Shown here: in pieces, positions 9,144 to 17,676 of the stretch
Layout of the letters: each line of letters starts with the position of its first letter
How positions within the stretch are numbered: the first letter of the stretch is position 1
DNA from: Planctomycetota bacterium
GTDB lineage: Bacteria; Planctomycetota; UBA1135; UBA2386
Reading direction: 5' to 3'
DNA: 64,000 nucleotides
Assembly: GCA_014192625.1 (NCBI GenBank)
Contig: BJHM01000023.1
Coordinates: 1-64,000 of the forward strand
Notes under the pieces: generated by a model
The model's database searches: none
Told to the model about the DNA's origin: nothing
What the model saw: the letters and a program-made list of their open reading frames with translations, nothing else
Made by a program: the position numbers and the translations under genes

Positions 9144-10385
9144 TTATTCGTAGAGCAAAAACGTCTTGCGGCGTAGGCGGAACAACTCGACTGCTGGCTT
9201 TGCACCTAGGAGCAAGTCGCTCGCCTTGGCACCGGTCGTGAAGGATTGGTAGAGCGTTTGGTCCTTCCACAACTCGTCAAACCGCGTGTGCTGCCACGCA
9301 GGAAAATGGTCGCGCAGGACGCAGGCGACCTGCACCCCTGTTGCAACCGGTCGAAACAAGGCCCAGTCGGTGATCGCGATCTGCACACCAGAGCATGGCT
9401 CATTGGCAAACGTGCTACTGGTCGGCGTGAACGACATCGGCACGAAGGTGACTCCCTGCATCGCAAGTGCGCGCAGATGCGCGGCGAGTTTTATGCCATC
9501 GCACCACGGCGCGCCGATCACTTCGAAGGGACTGTCGGTGCCGCGGCCGACCGACAGGTTGGTCCGTTCTAGTAGCACGATGCCGGGATAGAGCAATGCC
9601 TGCGTCAGGCTGCGAATGTTGGGCGATGGGCGACGGAACGGTAGCCCGGTGCGATCAAACAAATCGCTGCGGCTCCAGCCCTGACATTGGATTACCTGCA
9701 GATCGATCTTTAGACCCCGTTCGCCAGTGATCATGCGGGCCATTTCACCAAGCGTGAGGCCGTGTCTTTGCGGCAACGAATGTGCGGCGTTGAAGTCGAT
9801 GCGATCGCTGCTGCAGACGGGGCCTTCCATCGCGATGCCGCCAAGTGGATTGGGCCGATCGAGCACGACAAAGCGCAAATGATGTTCCGCCGCGGCCTCG
9901 AGGCAGAGGCTCATCGTCGATGCGTAGGTGTAGCAACGGCAACCGATATCCTGAATGTCAAACACCAGCGTATCGAGATCGCGCAGCATCGAATCGCTCG
10001 GCTTTCGCACCTCGCCATAGAGCGAAAAAACCTGCAACCCGGTCGTGTTGTCGATGGTGTGACCGGTTATTGCGTCAACATCACCGTTCCATCCGTGCTC
10101 GGGTGAGAACAGTGCGCGCAAATGGACATTCTTCGCGGCGGCGAGCACCTCGACCGTGCGGCGGCCATCGGTGGTCTGGCTTGTTAGGTTGGTGATCAAT
10201 CCAACGTTGCGTCCAGAGAGTGCCGTGCATTGGTCGCTGGCCAGCACGTCGATGCCGGTTTTGACGATGGCTTGCTGTGCGGCGCGCAGGTTTGGCGCGG
10301 CCAACACGGCCAACACGGCAAACTTCGCAACCAGTGCCAAACTCGCAACGAGTGCCTGCCGCAGCGATGCCGTGTAAAATTTCAT
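9144..10385 (-). CDS. namZ: NamZ-type exo-beta-N-acetylmuramidase (DUF1343)
   Basis: A 413-residue exported protein with a signal sequence (LRQALVASLALVAKFAVLAVLAAPNLRAA). The body matches DUF1343, now family GH171: GRNVGLITNLTSQTTDGR, ALFSPEHGWNG, VFDIQDIGCRCYTY, VVLDRPNPLGG, and RTNLSVGRGTDSPFEVIGAPW. Bacillus subtilis NamZ removes terminal MurNAc from peptidoglycan chain ends. The ATG at 10385 overlaps the TGA of the upstream symporter gene as ATGA, which argues for translational coupling and one transcript. With the symporter and the divergent murQ, nagB and nagZ-like genes it forms a cell-wall sugar salvage unit. Confidence 0.9.
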   Translation of the reverse strand: MKFYTASLRQALVASLALVAKFAVLAVLAAPNLRAAQQAIVKTGIDVLASDQCTALSGRNVGLITNLTSQTTDGRRTVEVLAAAKNVHLRALFSPEHGWNGDVDAITGHTIDNTTGLQVFSLYGEVRKPSDSMLRDLDTLVFDIQDIGCRCYTYASTMSLCLEAAAEHHLRFVVLDRPNPLGGIAMEGPVCSSDRIDFNAAHSLPQRHGLTLGEMARMITGERGLKIDLQVIQCQGWSRSDLFDRTGLPFRRPSPNIRSLTQALLYPGIVLLERTNLSVGRGTDSPFEVIGAPWCDGIKLAAHLRALAMQGVTFVPMSFTPTSSTFANEPCSGVQIAITDWALFRPVATGVQVACVLRDHFPAWQHTRFDELWKDQTLYQSFTTGAKASDLLLGAKPAVELFRLRRKTFLLYE

Positions 10386-11836
10386 AGTGAGCGAGTGGGG
10401 CGCAAGTAGCTGGCGATCAGCCCCGCGCCAAAAGTTGCCGCGCAGCCGATCAAACCAAACCAAGGGAAAGCAATCTTCCAACCAACGATCGCTGGGAATG
10501 CGAATTTGCAGAACAGGTCGACGGCGAGGCCTGTGGTGAAGCCAATCAGTGCGTGTTGCTGAGTGACGCGCTTGGTCTGCGTGCCGAGGAAGAACACGCC
10601 GAGTAGCACGCCGGTCAATAGTGCGGCGATGTCGAGAACCTGGTCGATGATCGAGCGATCGTCGACGCAGTTGAGCGCCATGATCGCCTCCAGTGCTGCA
10701 AACAGGATCGTCGCACCCTTGGCCACGCGCAGCACAAAAAGCGAGTCTGGTGAGCGGCCAGTGATTGGCAGCACAAAGTCGCCGACCAGCGCCGCGGCGG
10801 AGGAGTTGAGCGACGATGAAAAGCTCGACATGGCAGCGGAAAACACTGCGCCGAGCACGATGCCGAGCAGGCCGGTGGGCATCTGCAAAAGCAGGAAGTC
10901 GCGAAACACGGTGTCTTTATTGGTGAACGGTTGGGGCGGCGGAAACTGTTGGTAGAACGCGAAGAGGCCGAGGCCGAGCAGCAGGAAAAAACCGAACTGC
11001 AGCAACACCACGAGGCCGCTGAGCGAAAGTGCGATGCTCGCTTGGCGCTGACTCCGCGCCGACATCAGCCGCTGCACGATCAGTTGATCGACGCCGTGAC
11101 TGCCGAGCGACAAGAACGCGCCGCCAATCAGGCCCGACCAGAGTGTGTATGGTTTGGCAAAATCTAACGACGTGTCGAACACCCGCAACTTGGTATCGCC
11201 TGCCGCAGCTAGCACCGTGTCAAACCCGTTGGGCAACCGGTCGAGCAGGATCCAGAACGCGGCCACAGCGCCGGTGAGATAGATCACGAACTGCACCACA
11301 TCGGTCCAGACCACGGCGCGCATGCCGCCGAAAAAAGTGTAGACCAGCGTGATTGCGGTGATCGCGGCAACCGACTCTGCGATGCCGAGGCCGGTCAATT
11401 TTTCGATCACCAGCGCGGTGAGGAACAGCCGCAGGCCGCCGCCGATGGTGCGGGCCAGCAGAAACGTCAGGCTCGCGACCTTCTGAACGCCACCGCCAAA
11501 CCGTTTGCGCAGCACTTGGTATGCCGTCAATAGCTCGCCGCGGAAGTAGTGCGGCAGCAGCAGCCGGACGACGATCAGGCGGCCCAGCACATAGCCCATT
11601 GGCAATTGTAGAAAAGTGAGGTCGCCGAAATAGGCGATGCCCGGCACGCTCAGGAAGGTCACCGTGCTGGTTTCAGTGGCGACGATCGACAGCAGCAGCG
11701 CCATCGCCGGTAGGTCGCGTGAGCCAAGAAAATAGTCCTTGGCGCCAGTCGTGTTGCGGCCAGCGAAGTAGCCGATCACGATCATGCCCACGAAGTAGGC
11801 GAGGAGCAGGCAGAGATCGATGGCGCTGAGGTTCAC
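10382..11836 (-). CDS. Sodium:solute symporter (SSS family), predicted MurNAc importer
   Basis: A 484-residue integral membrane protein with about 13 hydrophobic helices, beginning at once with LCLLLAYFVGMIVIGYFAG. SSS hallmarks are the N-terminal GRNTTGAKDYFLGSRDLP, the LARTIGGGLRLFLTALVIEKLTG helix and GGMRAVVWTDVVQFVIYLTGA. The start is a GTG at 11836; homology begins within a few residues so no longer start is needed. Family members use sodium to import sugars, sugar acids or sialic acid. The four-base overlap with namZ and the divergent murQ suggest MurNAc as the cargo; that is inference from context only. If so, a kinase is still needed before MurQ. Confidence 0.88.
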   Translation of the reverse strand: MNLSAIDLCLLLAYFVGMIVIGYFAGRNTTGAKDYFLGSRDLPAMALLLSIVATETSTVTFLSVPGIAYFGDLTFLQLPMGYVLGRLIVVRLLLPHYFRGELLTAYQVLRKRFGGGVQKVASLTFLLARTIGGGLRLFLTALVIEKLTGLGIAESVAAITAITLVYTFFGGMRAVVWTDVVQFVIYLTGAVAAFWILLDRLPNGFDTVLAAAGDTKLRVFDTSLDFAKPYTLWSGLIGGAFLSLGSHGVDQLIVQRLMSARSQRQASIALSLSGLVVLLQFGFFLLLGLGLFAFYQQFPPPQPFTNKDTVFRDFLLLQMPTGLLGIVLGAVFSAAMSSFSSSLNSSAAALVGDFVLPITGRSPDSLFVLRVAKGATILFAALEAIMALNCVDDRSIIDQVLDIAALLTGVLLGVFFLGTQTKRVTQQHALIGFTTGLAVDLFCKFAFPAIVGWKIAFPWFGLIGCAATFGAGLIASYLRPTRSL

Positions 11837-11877
11837 TGTGAGTCGCTGGTGTAGAGCTATACTTGAGCGGCATCACG

Positions 11878-12777
11878 ATGACCACGCCGCACCTAGACTC
11901 GATCCGCACTGAACAACGCAACCCGCGAACCGCTTCGTTCGACACCCTTGGCACGATTGAGTTGCTGACCGTGATGAACGATGAGGATCACTTTGTTGCC
12001 GAGGCGGTAAAAAAGCAGTTGCCGCAGATCGCGCGCGCGCTCGACGCGATTGCCGAGCGCATGCAGCGCGGCGGCCGGCTGGTTTACTGCGGTGCCGGCA
12101 GTTCGGGTCGGCTCGGGGTGCTCGATGCGGCCGAATGCGGCCCAACTTTTTCTGCCAAGGCCGGGCAGGTACTTTCACTGATCGCTGGTGGACCGGGTGC
12201 CATGCTGTTGGCGGTCGAAGGTGCTGAGGACGATGCCGAACTTGGCGCGCACGACCTTGGCAGCATCGGCCTCTCGGCGTTGGACTGCGTAGTTGGGATC
12301 GCCGCAAGCGGTCGCACTCCGTATGTCATCGGTGCCCTGCAAGCGGCGCTTCGAAAAGGCGCATTGCGCGTCGCTTTAGTTTGCTCGGATAACAGCCCGG
12401 TTGCGGCTGCGGCGGAGATTGCAATCGAAGTGTTGCCCGGTCCCGAAGTGCTCACCGGCAGCACTCGGCTGAAGGCTGGCACCGCACAGAAGATGGTGCT
12501 CAACATGCTGAGCACTGGCGCGTTCGTTCGGCTGCACAAGGTCTATGGCAACTTGATGGTGGACCTTGCCGCTAGTAATGAAAAGTTGCGGGCACGATGC
12601 CTGCGCATCGTCGAGCAGGCGACGCATTGCGACGAACAAACTGCAATGGCGGCACTGCGGCAATCGCACGGCGAGGTCAAGGTCGCGGTAGTTCTGTTGT
12701 TGCTGCGCTGCACGCCAGAGATTGCGCGCACCCGTTTGCACGGCGCAGCGGGCAGTGTTCGCGCGGCCATCGCGTGA
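11878..12777 (+). CDS. murQ: N-acetylmuramic acid 6-phosphate etherase
   Basis: A 299-residue SIS-domain enzyme that cleaves the lactyl ether of MurNAc-6-phosphate to give GlcNAc-6-phosphate and D-lactate. Signature segments are LVYCGAGSSGRLGVLDAAEC (phosphate binding and the catalytic glutamate region), LSLIAGGPGAMLLAVEGAEDD, GIAASGRTPYVIGAL, and LTGSTRLKAGTAQKMVLNML. The ATG at 11878 is used; a TTG five codons earlier is in frame but less likely. Only 41 bases separate it from the GTG of the divergent symporter, so the two operons must share a compact control region. TATACT at 11858-11863 could be a -10 box, though the leader would be very short. Confidence 0.96.
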   Translation: MTTPHLDSIRTEQRNPRTASFDTLGTIELLTVMNDEDHFVAEAVKKQLPQIARALDAIAERMQRGGRLVYCGAGSSGRLGVLDAAECGPTFSAKAGQVLSLIAGGPGAMLLAVEGAEDDAELGAHDLGSIGLSALDCVVGIAASGRTPYVIGALQAALRKGALRVALVCSDNSPVAAAAEIAIEVLPGPEVLTGSTRLKAGTAQKMVLNMLSTGAFVRLHKVYGNLMVDLAASNEKLRARCLRIVEQATHCDEQTAMAALRQSHGEVKVAVVLLLLRCTPEIARTRLHGAAGSVRAAIA

Positions 12778-12852
12778 GCTAGCGAAGCCAAAACTTGTTC
12801 GGCACCCTACTTGCTCTAGCACCGTGTGGTGCGCAAAGTGCCCGCCTTCGCC

Positions 12853-13623
12853 ATGAAAACCGGTCCGCTGTCTGCAAAGTTGGTCGTCCGCGTGATGCCC
12901 TCCGTCGTAGCTGCTTCGCAGGTTGCACTCGAGGAGCTGCAAGCCTTGCTCACAACGGAACCGCGCGCGCTTTATTCGTTCGCCACTGGTGCTACCTACC
13001 AAACGATGCTTCTTTCGCTGCATCGTTTGGTGGTGGACGGACGGGTGTCGTTGGCGACTTCATATGTCACGCACTTGGATGAATACCTCGGTTTTGCTCC
13101 GGACCAACGCGGTGGCATGGTGCATGAGTTGTGCGCGGCATGCCCGAGCATGTTGTCGTTGTTGCGGCGCGGCACGTTTTTGCCGGTGCCAGGTGTTGGC
13201 TCCAAAACTGCACTGGCACAGCACGAGGCCCGGCTGTTGCAGTTGCACTTGCCACGGCTTCAGTTTCTCGGCATTGGCCGCAACGGTCACATCGCCTTCA
13301 ACGAACCCGGTGCGCTGCACAGCCAAGGTTTTCATGTCACCAAACTTGCGGCAACTACCCTGCAGGATGCCGCGGCACGATTTGCCCCAGCGGCGGTGCC
13401 AACGCATGCGGTCACCGCCGGGCCGGCTTCGATCTTGTCGGCAAAGCGGCTGTTGATGTGCGCCTTTGGTCTTGGCAAGGCAGCTGCGGTGCGCGCGATG
13501 CTCGAGGGGCCGATTGGACCCGAATGCCCAGCCGCGTGGATTCGTCAGCATCCAGACGTATTGGTGCTGCTCGATCCCCTGTCCGCGAGCCAATTGCAGA
13601 ATACCGTGGTCGTGCATGGCTAG
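12853..13623 (+). CDS. nagB: Glucosamine-6-phosphate deaminase
   Basis: A 256-residue cytoplasmic enzyme that converts glucosamine-6-phosphate to fructose-6-phosphate and ammonia. The catalytic THLDEYLG motif (Asp76) and FLGIGRNGHIAFNEPG (His146, Glu151) closely match Bacillus NagB, and the C-terminal SILSAKRLLMCAFG and AVRAMLEGPI blocks also fit. The ATG at 12853 is chosen; an in-frame GTG at 12826 would add nine residues, and neither has a clear ribosome binding site. It sits 75 bases after murQ and 6 bases before the NagZ-like gene. The deacetylase NagA that should act between MurQ and NagB is not in the window. Confidence 0.9.
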   Translation: MKTGPLSAKLVVRVMPSVVAASQVALEELQALLTTEPRALYSFATGATYQTMLLSLHRLVVDGRVSLATSYVTHLDEYLGFAPDQRGGMVHELCAACPSMLSLLRRGTFLPVPGVGSKTALAQHEARLLQLHLPRLQFLGIGRNGHIAFNEPGALHSQGFHVTKLAATTLQDAAARFAPAAVPTHAVTAGPASILSAKRLLMCAFGLGKAAAVRAMLEGPIGPECPAAWIRQHPDVLVLLDPLSASQLQNTVVVHG

Positions 13624-13629
13624 TGGGCA

Positions 13630-16551
13630 ATGCGGCGATTCTGCATTAGCCTCATACTGATGCAGGAACGGGTTTATCTAGTGCTGTTGTTGGCTCTGCC
13701 TGTTTTTGGTCTCGCCGCGCAAACGCCAGCCGTGCAATTGCCAGCCGCGCAACCGCCAGCCGCGCAAACGCCAGCCGCGCAATCGCCAGCCGTGCAATTG
13801 CCAGCCGCGCCTACTGGTGCGGCGGAAGCGGTTCTGCTGCTAGCAACGTTGTCGCTGCGTGAGAAGGTGGGGCAACTGTTTATGAGTTGGATTTTGTCGG
13901 CCTCGGCGGGGCAGGCAGAGCAGCGTGCAACGATGCAGCGCTACATCCGCGACGTTGGTCTTGGCGGCGTGATCTTGAGTCTTGGTTCGGTGCAAGAAGC
14001 CGCCGAGCTTGTGACGGAGTTGCAAGCCAGCACCAAGGTGCCGCTGTTGCTCGCGAGTGATTTTGAGGGTGGCGTTGCGGCCCGGTTGAGTGGCGCTTGT
14101 GCGATGGGCAATCAGATGCTGGTCGGTGCGACCGGGTTGCCGCGACTGGCGCGAGCGATGGGTGAGATCACTGGTGATGAAGCCACCGCGATTGGCATCC
14201 CGTGGGTGTTTGCACCGGTGCTCGACATCAACAGCAACCCGCAAAACCCGATCATCAACGTGCGCAGCTTTGGCGCAGATCCAGCATCGGTCGCGCTGTT
14301 TGGTTGTGCCTTTGCGCAGGGCGTTCGTAGTCGCGGTGCGGTGCCATGCGGCAAGCACTTTCCTGGCCATGGCGATGTTCAATCGGATAGCCATCTGGCA
14401 TTGCCGACCGTTGCTGGCGATGGCGCGCGGCTGCGCTCGGTCGAATTGCTGCCATTTCGCGCAGCGATTGAACAGGGGCTCGAGTCGATCATGACCGGGC
14501 ACCTGAGTGTGCCAGGGCTTCTTGAGGACCCATCGATCCCGGCCACGCTCAGCAATAAAATCTTGGTAGAGGTGTTGCGCAAAGAACTCGGCTTTCGTGG
14601 CCTAATCGTCACCGACGCGCTCGACATGGGCGGCGTGAAGAACAAGCTTGATCCGAGTGAAGTCGCGGTGCGCGCATTGCTGGCTGGCGCCGATGTGTTG
14701 CTGATGCCACCCGATCCGGTTGGCGCGCGCGACGCAGTAGTAAACGCCGTGGAGTCGGGCCGTATCCCGATGGCGCGGCTCGACGATGCCGTGCTTCGCA
14801 TTCTGCAACTCAAAGGACGGCTACTGCTGCTGCAAAAGGGCGTGCATGGGCCGGTTGCTGATTGGCAGCAGCGAATCAACAACAAGCATGTGCAACAAGT
14901 GGCGAATGAGATTGCCCGGCGCGGCATCACGCTGGTGCGCGATCCCTTGGGACTCGTGCCGATTGCGCAAGGGCTAGCCATCTCCGTTGTGACGTTGCGC
15001 TTTGCGCAGGCTGCGGCTGGCTCGGCAGACGCAGTGGCAGAGCAGACCTTGGCCACCGCAATGAGGGCAGCAAATATCGAGGTCGCGGATGCGGTCACGG
15101 CGCATCTCGATGCCGCCGAACTGTCGCGCGCGAGCGAGGTGGTGCAGCAGGCGCGGCGGCTCGTCATCGCGCTGCACGTGCCGGTGCGCGAATACTCTGG
15201 CACGATCGGTCTGCCGCCGATGTTTTTGGAGTTGCTGGCAAAGATCCGGCCAAATACCGAGGTCATTTACGTGTCATTTGGCAGCCCCTATGTCGTGCAG
15301 CAGCTCGATCCACTGGCCAGTTTTATCTGCGCCTATGCGAGTTCGGTTGAACTCGAGCGCGCCGTCGCAGGCGCTCTGACCGATACTGCGATCACGGGGC
15401 GCCTGCCAGTGCCGATTCCGGGTATCGCCGCGCTTTCTGCTGGGCGAACGCGACTGCCGGGAATGGAGATCGGGCAAGTATCGCTAGCCAACGAGGGGCT
15501 CGACGCAGGGTTTGCCGATTCGTTGCACGGGTTGCTCGTGGCAGGTGTTGCAGAGCATGCGTTTCCTGGTGCGGCATGCCTTGTGGCGCGGCATGGTCGC
15601 GTGGTCGCAACGGTGGTCGAAGGCAAGGTCAGCTATGCCGAAAATGCGGCACTGGTGCGCGCGGACACGCTCTACGACATCGCTTCGCTGACCAAGGTTT
15701 GCGCCACATTGCCAGTTGTGCTGCGGCTCGCGCAACAATCGAAGCTCTCGCTCGACGACCCGGTGCAAACTTGGCTGAGAGGATTTGACGGCGATCAAAA
15801 AGAGCATGTCACGATCCGCCATTTGCTCGCACACACAAGTGGCTTGCCGTCGTTCCGGCAATACTACAAAACGCTGCGCGGCAAGGACGCGGTGCTCAAT
15901 GCCGCATTGCGCGAACCGCTCGAAAGCGCGCCCGGCACCAAAGTGGTCTATAGCGACATCGGCTTGATGTTGGCGATGGCAGTGATTGAGGCTGCTGGCA
16001 GCGCGCCATTTGCGCAGCAGGTGAAAGAACTCGTCTGGGCGCCGCTCGGCATGACGGGCGCATGTTTCAACACCAATGCAGACGCGCCGCTGGAGTCGCC
16101 ACCGACTGAGGCGAGCAGTGATCGGGGCGGACTTATACAGGGTTATGTGCACGACGAGAACGCCTTCGCGATGGGCGGCGTGTCTGGTCATGCGGGCATG
16201 TTTGCGACCGCGCAGGACGTGTTGCGACTGGGCGTTTGGCTGCTGGCCGATGGCCGCGGGCTCCTACCTGCGCCATTGGTTGTTGCCGCATTGCAGCCGC
16301 AGTCGCAAGTCGGCAGCACGCGCGCGCTCGGGTTTGATTTGCTGACCGACGGTTCCTTTGGTGGCACCAAGGTGCCGCCGGGCACCTTTGGTCACACCGG
16401 CTTTACCGGCACTTCGTTGTGGTGCGATCCGGTGCACGATGTGTGTGTCGTGTTGCTGACCAATCGCGTTCATCCGACGCGCGACAACGACAAGATCGGC
16501 GGTATTCGGCGCCGTCTGCACGATCTCGTGCTCGATGCGATGGGTCGTTGA
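13630..16551 (+). CDS. Fusion of GH3 beta-N-acetylglucosaminidase (NagZ-like) and class C beta-lactamase-like serine hydrolase
   Basis: A 973-residue exported protein. After a signal peptide (VYLVLLLALPVFGLAAQ) comes a PAAQ-rich linker from a 15-base coding repeat. Residues about 75-430 are a NagZ-type GH3 domain: KHFPGHGDVQSDSHLALP with the Asp/His loop (His255), and IVTDALDM with the nucleophile Asp329. Residues about 430-630 fit the second GH3 domain. Residues about 640-970 are a serine hydrolase with Ser686-Leu-Thr-Lys689 in YDIASLTK, YSD in place of YxN, and HTG in place of KTG. Such fusions occur in Bacteroidetes next to muropeptide genes. It should free GlcNAc and trim the attached peptide or ester outside the cytoplasm. 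ATG at 13660 is an alternative start. Confidence 0.92.
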   Translation: MRRFCISLILMQERVYLVLLLALPVFGLAAQTPAVQLPAAQPPAAQTPAAQSPAVQLPAAPTGAAEAVLLLATLSLREKVGQLFMSWILSASAGQAEQRATMQRYIRDVGLGGVILSLGSVQEAAELVTELQASTKVPLLLASDFEGGVAARLSGACAMGNQMLVGATGLPRLARAMGEITGDEATAIGIPWVFAPVLDINSNPQNPIINVRSFGADPASVALFGCAFAQGVRSRGAVPCGKHFPGHGDVQSDSHLALPTVAGDGARLRSVELLPFRAAIEQGLESIMTGHLSVPGLLEDPSIPATLSNKILVEVLRKELGFRGLIVTDALDMGGVKNKLDPSEVAVRALLAGADVLLMPPDPVGARDAVVNAVESGRIPMARLDDAVLRILQLKGRLLLLQKGVHGPVADWQQRINNKHVQQVANEIARRGITLVRDPLGLVPIAQGLAISVVTLRFAQAAAGSADAVAEQTLATAMRAANIEVADAVTAHLDAAELSRASEVVQQARRLVIALHVPVREYSGTIGLPPMFLELLAKIRPNTEVIYVSFGSPYVVQQLDPLASFICAYASSVELERAVAGALTDTAITGRLPVPIPGIAALSAGRTRLPGMEIGQVSLANEGLDAGFADSLHGLLVAGVAEHAFPGAACLVARHGRVVATVVEGKVSYAENAALVRADTLYDIASLTKVCATLPVVLRLAQQSKLSLDDPVQTWLRGFDGDQKEHVTIRHLLAHTSGLPSFRQYYKTLRGKDAVLNAALREPLESAPGTKVVYSDIGLMLAMAVIEAAGSAPFAQQVKELVWAPLGMTGACFNTNADAPLESPPTEASSDRGGLIQGYVHDENAFAMGGVSGHAGMFATAQDVLRLGVWLLADGRGLLPAPLVVAALQPQSQVGSTRALGFDLLTDGSFGGTKVPPGTFGHTGFTGTSLWCDPVHDVCVVLLTNRVHPTRDNDKIGGIRRRLHDLVLDAMGR
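13726..13809 (+). repeat. 15-base coding tandem repeat in NagZ-like gene
   Basis: Five full 15-base copies of CCAGCCGYGCAANNG plus a partial sixth encode a PAAQxP/PAVQLP linker between the signal peptide and the GH3 domain. Copies differ only at the last variable codon and at C/T in the middle. In frame, so copy-number change would only alter linker length. Confidence 0.9.
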
Positions 16552-16557
16552 AAAAGG

Positions 16558-17469
16558 CTATTTGCGCTCGGCGGATTTTTGTCCGGTTGGCGTAGTTTCG
16601 AGCGCGGCTTGCAGCAGCAGGCGCGAAGTGGCTTTGGCAGTGCGATTGCTGCCGATCGATTGAGTGCTGGTCGACTGCAATTCCAGAAGTGATTCCTGCA
16701 CACGGCCAGTAGCGAGGTCAAACACGGCGCTGCCGCCGGCCTTTTGCACTTGGATTTGCAAGCCCGTTCGTTGTGGCGGTTGCACCTGCAACTGGCGTTT
16801 TAGGTGGGCGCGCTGATCGACGACGCGCAACAGAGTGCTCGTGACTTTGACGTTGCCATCGTCGCCTAGTTGCGGGTCGAGGAACTTGAGTTGCGCGTCC
16901 CAACTTGCGGCCACCTGGATCGGTGTTGCTGGCAGTGGCAGAAAATACGGCGTGAACAGCGTGTCGAAGTCGCCGATGCCGAGTTGTTCCTGCGGGTTTT
17001 GTGCAAGGTCGTTCGGCGGCAACACTTTTTGCACTTGGCCCAAGGCATCGAGTGTGACATTGAAGGTCTTGCCGACCAACTGAGCCAGCGGGGCGAGCGG
17101 CCCTGGGTCGCTGTCTTTACGTGCACTGTCGTAGTCGACGTTGGTGAGATTGCTTGCGGAACTCGCTTCTACGCGCCGCACGAAGTGCAGCGCGGTGGTC
17201 GTCTTGCTGTTGAAAGCTGCGCTCATGGCGACATCGAAGTGCAACACAAAGCGTGTTTGCGAACTGATCTTCTGGTCCTGCACCGCTTGCTCAACATCGG
17301 CCGTCACCGTCAGCGCCCAAGAAAACTTGCTGCCCGATTGCAGGTTGTGCTGCAGCGACACGGTGCTGCTGTCTGCCCCTTGCTTCGCCGTTGCGTCTGG
17401 CGCTTGCGCAGGCAGCAGTGTGTAGAGCAGTAGTGGCAGATAGATAAAGCGCGGCATGCAGCGCAGCAT
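16558..17469 (-). CDS. Secreted protein of unknown function (DUF6263-like)
   Basis: About 303 residues with a clean signal peptide (MPRFIYLPLLLYTLLPAQA). The mature part alternates strands and repeats the pattern seen in planctomycete DUF6263-like proteins: FSWALTVTADVEQAV, TRFVLHFDVAMSAAF, GKTFNVTLDALGQVQKVLPP, LPATPIQVAASWDAQL, and a final FDLATGRVQESLLELQSTS. The NVTLDALGQV motif is the best landmark. No catalytic residue stands out. The gene ends 6 bases from the convergent NagZ-like stop. I chose the ATG at 17469, just before the hydrophobic segment; 17457 is also possible. Confidence 0.7.
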   Translation of the reverse strand: MLRCMPRFIYLPLLLYTLLPAQAPDATAKQGADSSTVSLQHNLQSGSKFSWALTVTADVEQAVQDQKISSQTRFVLHFDVAMSAAFNSKTTTALHFVRRVEASSASNLTNVDYDSARKDSDPGPLAPLAQLVGKTFNVTLDALGQVQKVLPPNDLAQNPQEQLGIGDFDTLFTPYFLPLPATPIQVAASWDAQLKFLDPQLGDDGNVKVTSTLLRVVDQRAHLKRQLQVQPPQRTGLQIQVQKAGGSAVFDLATGRVQESLLELQSTSTQSIGSNRTAKATSRLLLQAALETTPTGQKSAERK

Positions 17470-17676
17470 GGAAAGGAACGCCGTCCACTGCACGCGAAAT
17501 GGCGCAGCGGTTTTGGTTGCGGCCCGAGTCGGGTGGGCGCAGCGGAGCTGACGAGGTTTGGCAACGGTGCCATTGCTGCCTAGCACCCGCCTGCCCGCGG
17601 CATCGCGACGATGCTTCTGCGGGCGGCTTTGGTAGCGAATCGATTCGTGACCGATCAGGTCAGGGTCACGAACGGA

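Noticed and set aside
14379-15266. Minus-strand 295-codon open frame
   Set aside because: Lies wholly antisense to the NagZ-like gene, with Ser/Arg/Thr-rich composition typical of a shadow.
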